Assembly (NCBI RefSeq): GCF_003697345.1
Contig: NZ_RFLY01000002.1
Span: forward strand, 62,001 to 126,000
Reading direction: 5' to 3'
DNA: 64,000 nucleotides
Source: Solilutibacter pythonis
Lineage (GTDB): Bacteria > Pseudomonadota > Gammaproteobacteria > Xanthomonadales > Xanthomonadaceae
In this document: piece after piece, positions 8,249 to 16,504 of the stretch
Numbering within the stretch: position 1 is the stretch's first letter
Layout: each line of letters opens with the position of its first letter
The notes under the pieces: generated by a model
The model's input: only the letters and a program-made list of their open reading frames with translations
Databases searched by the model: none
What the model was told of the DNA's origin: nothing
Translations under genes and position numbers: made by a program

Positions 8249-8794
8249 TCAGCGTAAATGGCGTTTGTCGAACCAGAAGGGTTCCACCCGCGCTTCGTTC
8301 AGATGCGTCCGGGCCTGGGGATGGGCGGGGTTGACGAGGTAATTGCGCGCATGCGGCATCACGGCGGAAGGCAGCGGCAGCAGCAGGGCTTCGCCGTCGT
8401 CCAGCCAGTGGTTGCCCAGCGCCTGGGTGGTCGGTTCGTTGGCTTGCCAGCCGTCCGGCAGTTCCGGCGGGGCGGCTTGTAAGGCGCCCTTGCCCACATC
8501 AATGGCGATCAGTTTGAGCGTGACCGGGATGTTGGCGAGCGAGAGCCGCATGTGCGCCATGACTTCCAGCGCGGCCAGCGCCGGGTGTTCGGCGGCATAG
8601 AGCACGCTGCGCGGCTGGGTATGCCAGCGGCCGTCGCCGTGGTGCCCGCCGATGCCGGACAGGCCGGGCCAAGCCGAGATGCGCCAGAGCCGGAGCGGCC
8701 CGGCCAGTTCTCCCGCCTCCGCGCGGCCGTGAGCGGGCGCCGGCTTGCCGGCCGGTTTCGCGCGTGGACGCAATGGCGTCGGGTCGGCCGCCAT
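8249..8794 (-). CDS. RES-domain toxin of a type II toxin-antitoxin system
   Basis: The 181-residue protein matches the RES family: Arg38 in LWRIS, Arg56 in GDGRWHTQ, Tyr66 and Glu77 in VLYAAEHPALAALE. These conserved polar residues give the family its name and form an ADP-ribosyltransferase-like pocket. Characterised members (ParT, MbcT, Res) either degrade NAD+ or ADP-ribosylate a host enzyme and so stop growth. The first 30 residues are Pro/Ala-rich and outside the domain; a shorter start is possible. It lies seven bases after the antitoxin gene on the same strand, the standard antitoxin-first order, and next to the CRISPR relic. Confidence 0.85.
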   Translation of the reverse strand: MAADPTPLRPRAKPAGKPAPAHGRAEAGELAGPLRLWRISAWPGLSGIGGHHGDGRWHTQPRSVLYAAEHPALAALEVMAHMRLSLANIPVTLKLIAIDVGKGALQAAPPELPDGWQANEPTTQALGNHWLDDGEALLLPLPSAVMPHARNYLVNPAHPQARTHLNEARVEPFWFDKRHLR

Positions 8795-8801
8795 GCCGGT
8801 T

Positions 8802-9269
8802 TCAGAACATGCCGTGGGCGGTGCGGCGCATCAGCGATTCCACCAGCCGCGCGCCGGAATCCTTGGCGGAAAGCCGCAGCGGGCTGACCGGCGCATCGCC
8901 GGGGATGAATGCTTGTGGCGTGTTGAGCCATTGCAGGGCGGCGGCTTCGTCGCCGAACAATGCCACCGCCTCGGCATAGACGCGGGCGAGGCGGATCAGG
9001 CGCTCGGATTCGGCTTCGGAAAAACGGGCGTTTTCCTTCAGCCGGCGGCGCACGGTGGTTTCCGGCGCGATCAGCGAATGCGGGAAGCCCAGCACCTTGG
9101 CCGCGCGCTTGTAGGCGCGGGCGCCGACGCCGGTTTCGGTCAGGCGCACGATGTCGGCCTCGTTGGCGATATCGGCGTCGAGCAGGTCCGCCATCTGCGA
9201 ATAGGGCGTGGTCGGCAGATATGCGGCGGCGGCTTCGGCGGTATGGAAGCGGGGTGGGGATCTGTCCAT
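8802..9269 (-). CDS. Xre/MbcA/ParS-type antitoxin
   Basis: The 155-residue protein carries the features of the antitoxins paired with RES toxins: an N-terminal helical, Xre-like DNA-binding region, and a C-terminal toxin-binding (DUF2384) domain visible as ARVYAEAVALFGDEAAALQWLNTPQ. It should neutralise the RES toxin and repress its own operon. The start is set at MDRSPP; starts at 9290 (MEDNL) and 9305 are possible. The first two lie inside a pair of CCATATGG palindromes that look like the operator. Upstream is the 3' end of the efflux operon on the same strand, 37 bases away, so read-through from that operon could also express the pair. Confidence 0.82.
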   Translation of the reverse strand: MDRSPPRFHTAEAAAAYLPTTPYSQMADLLDADIANEADIVRLTETGVGARAYKRAAKVLGFPHSLIAPETTVRRRLKENARFSEAESERLIRLARVYAEAVALFGDEAAALQWLNTPQAFIPGDAPVSPLRLSAKDSGARLVESLMRRTAHGMF

Positions 9270-9294
9270 ATGGCGAAGATTATCTTCCATATGG
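9266..9294 (-). promoter_or_regulatory. Probable autoregulatory operator of the RES/Xre operon
   Basis: Two identical 8-bp palindromes CCATATGG lie at 9266-9273 and 9287-9294, 21 bases apart, that is two helical turns. Between them AAGAT and ATCTT form a further inverted pair. The element covers two of the candidate antitoxin start codons. Spaced palindromes over the start are typical for repression by a dimeric antitoxin. Confidence 0.6.
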
Positions 9295-9306
9295 TGGAAG
9301 TGCAAA

Positions 9307-10896
9307 TCAGTGGCCGCCCGCGGCGCTGGCCCCCGCCTTCGCCGCGAACGGTGGCTTGGCGATCCACACGCAGGCGATCACCGTGAGAAATATCCAGCCC
9401 AGCAGATGGAAGATTTCATTGAAGCCGATCTGCATCGCCTGCTGGCCGATCATCCGTTCCAGCACCATTGCGCCGCGTTGCAGCTCGCCCATGCCGTAGC
9501 GCGACACGGTGTCGAGTATCGCTGGATCGGTGGCGGGTAGGTGTTCGGTCAGTTGGGCGTGGTGAACGGCGCTGCGTTGCGTCCACGCATAGGTGGTGAG
9601 CGAGGCGGCGAAACTTCCGCCCAGCGTGCGAAGGAAGGTGGAGAGGCCGGAGCCGGCGGCGATCTCGTGCGGCTCCAGGTCGGAGAGCAGTATTTGCAGC
9701 ACGGGCATGAAGAACAGCGCCACGCCCAGGCCCTGGAGGAACTGTATCCAGGCGACGTGGCCGAAATCGACGTCCAGGTTGAAATACGAGCGCAGGAAGC
9801 TGGTCATCGCCATCACGATGAAAGCGCCGCTGGCGAGGATGCGCAGGTCGATCTTGCCGCCGTGCTGGCCGATGAGTGGCGCGATGAGCACCGGCAGCAC
9901 GCCGATCGGAGCCGTGGCGAGGCCGGCCCAGATCGCGGTATAGCCCAGGTTGCGTTGCAGCCACAGTGGCACCAGGATGCCGACGGAGAAGAACGCCGAG
10001 TAGGCCAGCACCATCGCGATGGTGCCAGCGGTGAAGTTGCGATGGCGGAACAGCCGCAGGTTGACGATGGGGTCGTCGTCGGTGAGCTCCCAGATTACGA
10101 ACGTCGCCAACGAGATCGCGGCGACGATCGCCAGCACCACGATTTTGGTCGAATTGAACCAATCCTCGTCGTTGCCGAGGTCGAGCAGCAATTGCAGCGC
10201 GCCCACGCCGAGCACCAGCGTGGCCAGGCCGACGTAGTCCATCTTCGGTGTTTCCAGCCGCTCGGGCCGGCCTTTCAACTGCGTACCGACCACCAGGCTT
10301 GCGAAGATGCCCAGCGGGATGTTGATGAAGAAGATCCATTCCCAGCTGTAGTTGTCGGTGATCCAGCCGCCGAGGATCGGCCCGGCGATGGGGGCGACCA
10401 CCGTCACCATCGCCAGCAATGCGATCGCCTGACCGCGCCTGGCCGGCGGGTAGATCGATAGCAGCAGGGCTTGCGTCACCGGATACATCGGCCCCGCCAC
10501 CAGGCCCTGCAAGGCGCGCGCGGCGACCAGGAGGCCCATCGAATGGGCCATGCCGCATAGGAAGGAGGCGATGACGAAGGCCATCGTCGACCACATGAAC
10601 AGCTTGCGTTCGCCGAACTTGCGGGTCAGCCAGCCGGTCAGTGGCAAGGCGATGGCGGTGGAGACCGCGAACGAGGTGATGACCCAGGTCGCCTGGCTGG
10701 CGCTGCCGCCGAGGTTACCGGAGATGGTGGGCAGCGAGACGTTGGCGATGGTGGTGTCGAGCACCTGCATGAAGCTCGCCAGCGCCAGGCCGATCGTCGT
10801 CAGCGCGCGGTTGGGCGGGGCGAAGCCCGGCATGTTCGCCGTGGTGGTGGCCGGTGGCGGGCCGCCGTCGGTATGGGGGGCGGGCGATACGGCCAT
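9307..10896 (-). CDS. emrB: MFS drug exporter, DHA2 (EmrB/QacA) family
   Basis: The 529-residue inner-membrane protein is a proton-driven exporter of the 14-helix DHA2 group. It shows FMQVLDTTIANVSLPTISG in the first helix (the conserved DTTIVNVALP motif), the loop LTRKFGERK (motif A), and GPILGGWITDNYSWEWIFFINIP (motif C region), as in EmrB. It pairs with the EmrA adaptor encoded two bases upstream and with the outer-membrane factor before that. Substrates are probably hydrophobic or uncoupler-like compounds, but specificity is not visible. It is the last gene of the marR-led operon. Symbol used by family resemblance. Confidence 0.9.
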   Translation of the reverse strand: MAVSPAPHTDGGPPPATTTANMPGFAPPNRALTTIGLALASFMQVLDTTIANVSLPTISGNLGGSASQATWVITSFAVSTAIALPLTGWLTRKFGERKLFMWSTMAFVIASFLCGMAHSMGLLVAARALQGLVAGPMYPVTQALLLSIYPPARRGQAIALLAMVTVVAPIAGPILGGWITDNYSWEWIFFINIPLGIFASLVVGTQLKGRPERLETPKMDYVGLATLVLGVGALQLLLDLGNDEDWFNSTKIVVLAIVAAISLATFVIWELTDDDPIVNLRLFRHRNFTAGTIAMVLAYSAFFSVGILVPLWLQRNLGYTAIWAGLATAPIGVLPVLIAPLIGQHGGKIDLRILASGAFIVMAMTSFLRSYFNLDVDFGHVAWIQFLQGLGVALFFMPVLQILLSDLEPHEIAAGSGLSTFLRTLGGSFAASLTTYAWTQRSAVHHAQLTEHLPATDPAILDTVSRYGMGELQRGAMVLERMIGQQAMQIGFNEIFHLLGWIFLTVIACVWIAKPPFAAKAGASAAGGH

Positions 10897-10898
10897 AC

Positions 10899-12152
10899 TC
10901 AGCCGCCGAGGTGGGCGGCGATGATCTTGTCCGCGGCGGTTTCGGCCTCGGTCAACTGGCGCGCATAGGCATCGGTGCCCTGCGCCGGTGCGGTGGTGGG
11001 CGCGGCCGGTAACAGGCCGTGGCCCGCATCGCGCAGGTCCACCTTCACCGCCATCGACAGACCCAGCCGCAGCGGGTGCTCGCGCAGTTCTTTCGGGTCG
11101 AGCGCGATGCGCACTGGTATCCGCTGCACGATCTTGATCCAGTTACCGCTGGCGTTTTGCGCCGGGAGGATCGAGAACGCGCTGCCGGTACCGAGGCCAA
11201 GGCTTTCCAGCTTGCCGTGGTAAATCACTTCGTCACCGTACAGTTCGGAGGTCAGCTCGACGCGTTGTCCCAGCCGCAGCTTCTTCAACTGGGTTTCCTT
11301 GAAGTTGGCATCCACCCATACGTCTTGCAGCGGGATCACCGCCATCAATGGCGTGCCGGGGGCGATGCGTTGGCCCAGTTGCACGCTGCGCTTGGCGACA
11401 TAGCCATCGACCGGCGCGATCACTTCGGTGCGCTGACGATTGATCCACGCCTGGCGGAATTGGGCGGCGGCGGCCAGTACCTGGGGGTTGTCGCGCACGT
11501 CCGTGCCTTCCACCAGCACGCGGTTGCGTTCCATGTTGTCGCGCGTGCTGGAGAGGGCGGCTTCGGCGGCGGCCAGGGCGGCGCGGGCGTTGTCGCGCTG
11601 GCTGCGCGCATGTGCCAGTTCCTCGGCGGAGACCGCGCCGGTCGCCACCAGTCCGGTGCGGCGCGATACATCGGCCTCGGCGGCGGCCAGCGTCGTCCGC
11701 GCCTGTTGCACCGATGCCGCGCGCACCCGGCTTTCGGCCTGGCCCGCTTCGACCGCTCGATGCAGCCCGCGCACTTGGCGCACGGCCGTGGCGAGGCCGG
11801 CTTCGGCCTGGGCATAGGCGGCTTGGGCATCGGCGCGGTCGAAGCGCACTAGTATTTGCCCGGCCAGCACCTTCTGGCCGTCCTCCGCGCCGATGGCGAC
11901 CACGGTGCCGCCGGTCTGGGGCGTCACGGTGACGATGTCGCCTTGCACATAAGCGTCCTCGGTTTCCTCTTGCCAGCGCCCGACCAGCAGGTGCCAGGTC
12001 AGCCAGCCAAGGCCGCCAAGCACGATCACCGTGGTCAGCGCCAGCAGTGCTTTGCGGCGCTTGCGCTTTTGCGGAGTGGCGTCGGGGTTGGCGGGGGGCA
12101 GCGGCGCGGCGGCCACGGGAGCGCCGGGGGTGGAATGGATTTCGCTGGTCAT
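10899..12152 (-). CDS. emrA: HlyD/EmrA-family membrane-fusion adaptor
   Basis: The 417-residue protein has a short cytoplasmic Pro/Ala-rich N-terminus, one membrane helix around residues 35-56, a beta-barrel/lipoyl domain (ILVRFDRADAQAAYAQAEAGLA), a long coiled-coil hairpin rich in Ala, Arg and Gln, and a second lipoyl half (VIAPVDGYVAKRSVQLGQRI). This is the EmrA layout. It bridges the inner-membrane exporter EmrB to the outer-membrane factor across the periplasm. The ATG overlaps the stop of the outer-membrane factor gene by four bases (ATGA), indicating translational coupling, and the exporter gene begins two bases after its stop. Confidence 0.92.
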   Translation of the reverse strand: MTSEIHSTPGAPVAAAPLPPANPDATPQKRKRRKALLALTTVIVLGGLGWLTWHLLVGRWQEETEDAYVQGDIVTVTPQTGGTVVAIGAEDGQKVLAGQILVRFDRADAQAAYAQAEAGLATAVRQVRGLHRAVEAGQAESRVRAASVQQARTTLAAAEADVSRRTGLVATGAVSAEELAHARSQRDNARAALAAAEAALSSTRDNMERNRVLVEGTDVRDNPQVLAAAAQFRQAWINRQRTEVIAPVDGYVAKRSVQLGQRIAPGTPLMAVIPLQDVWVDANFKETQLKKLRLGQRVELTSELYGDEVIYHGKLESLGLGTGSAFSILPAQNASGNWIKIVQRIPVRIALDPKELREHPLRLGLSMAVKVDLRDAGHGLLPAAPTTAPAQGTDAYARQLTEAETAADKIIAAHLGG

Positions 12153-13612
12153 GGGGTGGCGGTCTTTTCGTGCGATGCGGGGAGCGGCGTGGCGGGCAGG
12201 CCGCCGCCGAGCGCGAGATCGAGGTCGATGGCGGCATCCAGCCGGCGCGCGCGCAGTTGCGCGAGTTGCTGGTCGAGCTGGGCCAGCGGGCGTTCGGCGT
12301 TCAACACGTCGAGTTGGCTGGCAATCCCGGCCTGGCGGCGTTGGCGCATCAGATCGGTGGCCTGGGCGGCGGCTTGGCGCGAGTGCATGGCGGCGGCGAT
12401 CCGCGCATCCAGCGCGCGCGCCGCCTGCACGGCGTTGATGACCTGGTGGATGGCCGTCAGCACGGTCTGGTCGTGTTCGGCGATGGCGAGATCGAACTCG
12501 GCGTGGCGGCCGGCCAACTGGCTGCGCAGGCGGCCGCCATCGAGGATCGGCAGGCTGATGGCCGGCGCGGCGTAGGTGAAACCGGATTCGCGTTTGAACA
12601 ACTGGCCTAGCGATGGGGAAACCACGCCGACCATCGCCGCCAGATTCAGGCTGGGATGGAAGTCGGCCTTGGCCGACTGGATGTTCCGTAGCGCCGCCTC
12701 GACCCGCCAGCGCGCGGCGGCGACATCGGCCCGGCGCGAAATCAGCTCGCTGGGCAGCCGCGCGGGCAGGGCGATGGCCGGCGTGAGTGGCTTTGGCCTG
12801 GCAAGGGTGTGGGCGAAGTCCGGGCCTTCGCCGGCCAGTATCGCCAGGGTGTTGCGAAGCGCCTCGATCTGCTGGCCGGCGGCTTTGACCTGCGCCCGCG
12901 CGGCGGCCTCGGCGCTTCGGCTTTGTTCGAGCGGGATGCGGTTGTCGATTCCAGCCCTGACCCGTTGTTCGCCAAGTGCGTTCAGCTTGGCGTTGCGTCG
13001 CAGTTCGGCCCGTGCGGCCGCCTGCGTGTCATACGCCTGCGCCAGGGCGACCCAGGCGTGGGCGATGTTGCCGGCCAGCGTCATCCGGGCGGCTTGTGCT
13101 TCCGCTGCGGTGGCGTGCGCCGCGCCCAGTGCCGCCGAGAGGCGCGCGCGCTGGCCGCCCCAGAGGTCGGGGGCCCAGGCGAAGCGCAGGCTTGACAGGG
13201 TGGAATCCACACTCATCCCGCCGACCGGCGCGGGCAAGGCATCGGGCAGGTCGATGCGGCTTTGCTGGGCGGTCGCGCCGAGTGTTGGACGCAAGCCGGC
13301 CTCGGCCATCCCGGCCTGGGCCAGGGCGCGCCGCAGGCGGGCGTCGGCGGCATCCAGCGAGGGCGCGGCGGCCAATGCGTGTTGGATCAGCGCGTCCAGC
13401 GATGGGTCGCCGAGTGCGCGCCACCAGTCGTGTTCGGGCCAGGCGGCGGGGGAAAGCGTGGCGTCGCGCAGACTGTCGCCGGCGCTCAGGCGGTCGACAT
13501 CGGCGGGCGCGGATGCCTGGGGGGCGAGGCCATGGGTACTGGCGCAGCCGGCCAGCAGGATCGCCAGCAGCGCCGGCAGCGGGCGGCGGCACGAGGAAAG
13601 GAGCGGAGACAT
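12149..13612 (-). CDS. RND/EmrAB-type outer-membrane efflux lipoprotein, NodT family
   Basis: The 487-residue protein begins with a lipoprotein signal (LLAILLAGC, Cys23 as the lipidated residue). It shows the two-fold repeat of TolC-like factors: long Ala/Gln-rich helices with the recurring pattern around DPSLDALIQHALAAAPSLDAA and QAGIASQLDVLNAERPLAQ. It should trimerise as an outer-membrane exit duct. It lies three bases after marR and overlaps emrA by four bases, so it belongs to the same transcript. The motif YTAPAISLPILDGG-like segment FTYAAPAISLPILDGG is typical of this family. Assignment to the family is firm; the drug range is unknown. Confidence 0.92.
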   Translation of the reverse strand: MSPLLSSCRRPLPALLAILLAGCASTHGLAPQASAPADVDRLSAGDSLRDATLSPAAWPEHDWWRALGDPSLDALIQHALAAAPSLDAADARLRRALAQAGMAEAGLRPTLGATAQQSRIDLPDALPAPVGGMSVDSTLSSLRFAWAPDLWGGQRARLSAALGAAHATAAEAQAARMTLAGNIAHAWVALAQAYDTQAAARAELRRNAKLNALGEQRVRAGIDNRIPLEQSRSAEAAARAQVKAAGQQIEALRNTLAILAGEGPDFAHTLARPKPLTPAIALPARLPSELISRRADVAAARWRVEAALRNIQSAKADFHPSLNLAAMVGVVSPSLGQLFKRESGFTYAAPAISLPILDGGRLRSQLAGRHAEFDLAIAEHDQTVLTAIHQVINAVQAARALDARIAAAMHSRQAAAQATDLMRQRRQAGIASQLDVLNAERPLAQLDQQLAQLRARRLDAAIDLDLALGGGLPATPLPASHEKTATP

Positions 13613-13615
13613 GAG

Positions 13616-14068
13616 TCAGCCTGCGCGGGCGTCGAGGAGGTTGTCGCGGATCTGTTCGAGCAGACGGCGGAACTCGGCTTGCTCCCGTGGGCTCAGCCCG
13701 GCCTGGGCGCGTTCGAGCACGCGTTCGCCGCAGGCGCGCATCGAAGGCAGCAGTGCCACGGCGCTGGCATCCAGCTCGATCCGCAGTGCGCGGCGGTCGT
13801 CGGGGTCGGCCATCCGCCGCAGCAAGCCCTTGGCTTCGAGTTGGTCGAGCAGGCGGGTCATCGCGCCGGGATTGAGATCGGCCGCGCAGGCCAGCTCACT
13901 GGCGCTGGCTTGGCCCGTGCCGAGCTTCTTCAGCGTGATGTACTGACTGAAGGTCAACTCGTGGCCGGCCGCGGCCAGTTCGCTCTCCAGCGCCAGGCGC
14001 GAGAGGTCGCGCACCTGGCGAAGCAGGATGCCGAAGGCGGCGGCGTTGTCGGGGGAGGTCGGATTCAT
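13616..14068 (-). CDS. MarR-family transcriptional regulator of the efflux operon
   Basis: The 150-residue protein has the MarR winged-helix fold: a helix pair at LAAAGHELTFSQYITLKKL, the recognition helix in ASELACAADLNPGAMTRLLDQLEAKG, and the wing LLRRMADPDDRRALRIEL. Such proteins usually repress their own operon and release DNA on binding a phenolic compound or antibiotic. It is the first gene of the operon, three bases before the outer-membrane factor, which makes it the likely local regulator of drug efflux. Its operator should lie in the AT-richer 89-bp gap at 14069-14157, but I could not identify a clear palindrome there. Confidence 0.9.
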   Translation of the reverse strand: MNPTSPDNAAAFGILLRQVRDLSRLALESELAAAGHELTFSQYITLKKLGTGQASASELACAADLNPGAMTRLLDQLEAKGLLRRMADPDDRRALRIELDASAVALLPSMRACGERVLERAQAGLSPREQAEFRRLLEQIRDNLLDARAG

Positions 14069-14157
14069 GGCCGGGCATTATGGTAGCCAATGCAATAGTT
14101 GTAAAGGCAAATATTTGGATGGCAACGGTCCGTTCCGCCGGCATGGGCATCTCTATC

Positions 14158-14946
14158 TCAATGTTGTTTCAGGATTACGTCGTAGACGAACTGGCTGCCG
14201 AAGAAGGCCAGTACCAAAAGGGCCATCGCCACCAGGGTCAGCCGTACCGCCTTGTTGCCGCGCCAACCCCAGCGCCAACGGCCGAACAGCAGCACGCCGA
14301 ACACCAGCCACGACAGCAGGGAGAGCACGGTCTTGTGCGCTAGTTGCTGGCCGAACATATCCTGCACGAACAATGCGCCGGAGAGCAGCGCGCCGGAGAG
14401 CAGCGCGAAACCCAGCGCGATGGTGCGGAACAGGACGGTTTCCAGCTCGGTCAACGGTGGCAGGATGCGCAGCCAGCGGTGGAACTTGCGCCGGCGCAGG
14501 GCGCGTTCCTGCACCCACAGCAGGATCGCCAGCAGCGCGGCGATCGCCAGCGTGGCGTAGGACAGCAGCGCGCTCCAGGCATGCAGCTGCAATTGCCAGC
14601 CCAGTGCCATCGGGTGGGCGTTGCCGGTCAGGCGGTAGAGCAGGGCGAACATCGCCGACAGCGGGAACACGATCACCCCAAGCGCGGCCATCCTTCCCAG
14701 CGTTCCCATCAGCGTGGTCAGCGCGGCCATGCCGAGGGCGGCCAGCGAGAGCGCGGCGAAGAAATGCATGTCCGGCCCGTTCGCGATGCGCCAAGCCTCG
14801 GCATGCAGCTCGCCGTGGAAAACCATGGCGAGCACGGCCAATGGCAGCCAGCTGCGGTTGCCGTTGCGCTCCTGCTGGTTTAGCGAGGTGCCCAGCACGA
14901 TGGCGGCGGCGAGGTAGAGGGCAATGGCGGCGAGCGCGACGATCAT
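14158..14946 (-). CDS. ypjD: CcsA/YpjD-like inner-membrane protein
   Basis: The 262-residue protein has about eight membrane helices and belongs to the cytochrome c assembly (CcsA/ResC-like) superfamily. His residues sit in WQLQLHAWSALLSYATLAIAA and near the end of a later helix (QQLAHKTVLSLLSW), the positions linked to heme handling in relatives. In many gammaproteobacteria this gene (ypjD) lies divergently next to ffh, exactly as here: the two starts are 76 bases apart. E. coli YpjD's exact role is not settled; heme handling is an inference from the family. The 5' gap is shared with the ffh promoter. Confidence 0.82.
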   Translation of the reverse strand: MIVALAAIALYLAAAIVLGTSLNQQERNGNRSWLPLAVLAMVFHGELHAEAWRIANGPDMHFFAALSLAALGMAALTTLMGTLGRMAALGVIVFPLSAMFALLYRLTGNAHPMALGWQLQLHAWSALLSYATLAIAALLAILLWVQERALRRRKFHRWLRILPPLTELETVLFRTIALGFALLSGALLSGALFVQDMFGQQLAHKTVLSLLSWLVFGVLLFGRWRWGWRGNKAVRLTLVAMALLVLAFFGSQFVYDVILKQH

Positions 14947-14985
14947 CCCCGCAGTTTCGCATGTCGCGTGTGCCGAAGTCAGCGG

Positions 14986-15001
14986 CCGTTATACTTCGCG
15001 C
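14986..15001 (+). promoter_or_regulatory. Probable ffh promoter -10 region
   Basis: TATACT at 14990-14995 sits in CCGTTATACTTCGCG, 28 bases before the ffh start. The same 14-base block, CCGTTATACTTCGC, recurs before rpsP, and a shorter version before rplS. No good -35 hexamer was seen. Confidence 0.5.
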
Positions 15002-15022
15002 CTGCTTTCCGCCCCCTTCGCC

Positions 15023-16387
15023 ATGTTCGAATCACTCACCGAGCGCCTGTCCGGCACCATCAACCGCCTGCGCGGCCGAGGCCGCCTGACCGAATCCAAC
15101 ATCACCGAAGCGTTGCGCGAGGTTCGCATCGCGCTGCTGGAGGCGGATGTCGCATTGCCGGTGGCGCAGGCGTTGATCCAGCGCATCAAGGTACGCGCGT
15201 TGGGCCAGGAAGTGCTGAAATCGCTGACGCCCGGCCAGCAGTTGATCAAGGTGGTGCGCGACGAGCTGACCAACGTGATGGGCGCGCAGGCCAACGAGCT
15301 GAACCTCAACGTGCCGGCCCCGGCGGTGATCCTGATGGCCGGCCTGCAAGGGGCGGGCAAGACCACCACGGTCGGCAAGCTGGCCAAGCACCTCAAGGAA
15401 AAGCGCAAGAAGAAGGTGATGGTGGTCAGCGCCGACGTTTACCGCCCGGCCGCGATCGCGCAGTTGCAGACCCTGGCCGGCCAGACCGGCGCCGAATTCT
15501 TCCCTTCCGATGAAACGCAGAAGCCGGAGGCCATCGTCCGCGCCGCCATCGATGCGGCGAAGAAATCGTTCGCCGACGTGCTGATCGTCGATACCGCCGG
15601 CCGCCTCGCCATCGACGAAGCGATGATGGCCGAGATCAAGGCGCTGCACGCGGCGGTAAGCCCGGTCGAAACCCTGTTCGTGGTCGATTCGATGACCGGC
15701 CAGGACGCCGCCAACACCGCCAAGGCGTTCAACGAGGCGCTGCCCTTGACCGGTGTGGTGCTGACCAAGACCGATGGCGACGCCCGTGGTGGCGCGGCGC
15801 TTTCGGTGCGCTACATCACCGGCAAGCCGATCAAATTCATCGGCATCGGTGAAAAGCCCGACGGCCTCGACGTGTTCCACCCCGACCGCGTCGCCAGCCG
15901 CATCCTCGACATGGGCGACGTCCTCTCGCTGGTCGAGCAGGTCGAAGCCAACGTCGACAAGGACAAGGCCGCCAAACTGGCCGAGAAGGTCGCCAAAGGC
16001 AAGAAATTCGACCTCAACGACATGCGCGACCAGCTTGAGCAGATGCAGAGCATGGGCGGCATCTCGGGGCTGATGGACAAGCTGCCGGGCATGGGCCAGA
16101 TTCCGGATGCGGTCAAGAACCAGGTCACCGGCAGGGAAGTGCCGCGGATGATCGCCCTCATCAATTCGATGACGCCGAAAGAGCGCCGCAACCCGGCGCT
16201 GTTGAATGGCTCGCGCCGCGCCCGCGTGGCCCGTGGCTCTGGCCAGCAGCCGGCCGACGTCAACCGCCTGCTCAAGCAGTACCAGCAGATGGAAAAAATG
16301 ATGGGCAAGCTGGGGCGTGGCGGCATGAAGGGCATGTTGCGCGGTATGCGCGGCATGATGGGCGGAGGCTTGCCGCCGATGCGCTGA
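15023..16387 (+). CDS. ffh: Signal recognition particle protein Ffh
   Basis: Ffh binds 4.5S RNA and the signal sequences of nascent inner-membrane proteins and hands them to FtsY. The 454-residue protein starts at MFESLTERLSG, the conserved family N-terminus. It shows the N domain, the G domain with GLQGAGKTTTVGKLA (G1), DTAGRLAIDE (G3) and TKTDGDARGGAAL (G4), and the Met-rich M domain, ending in GGMKGMLRGMRGMMGGG. Length is normal. It is divergent from the ypjD-like gene and lies about 2.3 kb before rpsP, separated by two membrane-associated genes. Confidence 0.97.
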   Translation: MFESLTERLSGTINRLRGRGRLTESNITEALREVRIALLEADVALPVAQALIQRIKVRALGQEVLKSLTPGQQLIKVVRDELTNVMGAQANELNLNVPAPAVILMAGLQGAGKTTTVGKLAKHLKEKRKKKVMVVSADVYRPAAIAQLQTLAGQTGAEFFPSDETQKPEAIVRAAIDAAKKSFADVLIVDTAGRLAIDEAMMAEIKALHAAVSPVETLFVVDSMTGQDAANTAKAFNEALPLTGVVLTKTDGDARGGAALSVRYITGKPIKFIGIGEKPDGLDVFHPDRVASRILDMGDVLSLVEQVEANVDKDKAAKLAEKVAKGKKFDLNDMRDQLEQMQSMGGISGLMDKLPGMGQIPDAVKNQVTGREVPRMIALINSMTPKERRNPALLNGSRRARVARGSGQQPADVNRLLKQYQQMEKMMGKLGRGGMKGMLRGMRGMMGGGLPPMR

Positions 16388-16504
16388 GCGGCAACGCGCG
16401 CCGGGCGTGGCCATCGTGTGCCCGGCCCGTGTATGGCCGATGCGCCGCGCATCCGTTATCGTTAGTCGGGGCGCACGGGGATGGCGCAATAGGGGAGTCG
16501 CGAA

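Noticed and set aside
7554-8334. Several short open frames on both strands after radA
   Set aside because: They follow the 60-base repeat-spacer period of the CRISPR-like array and show repeated Arg/Gly-rich or Cys-rich motifs only because of it.
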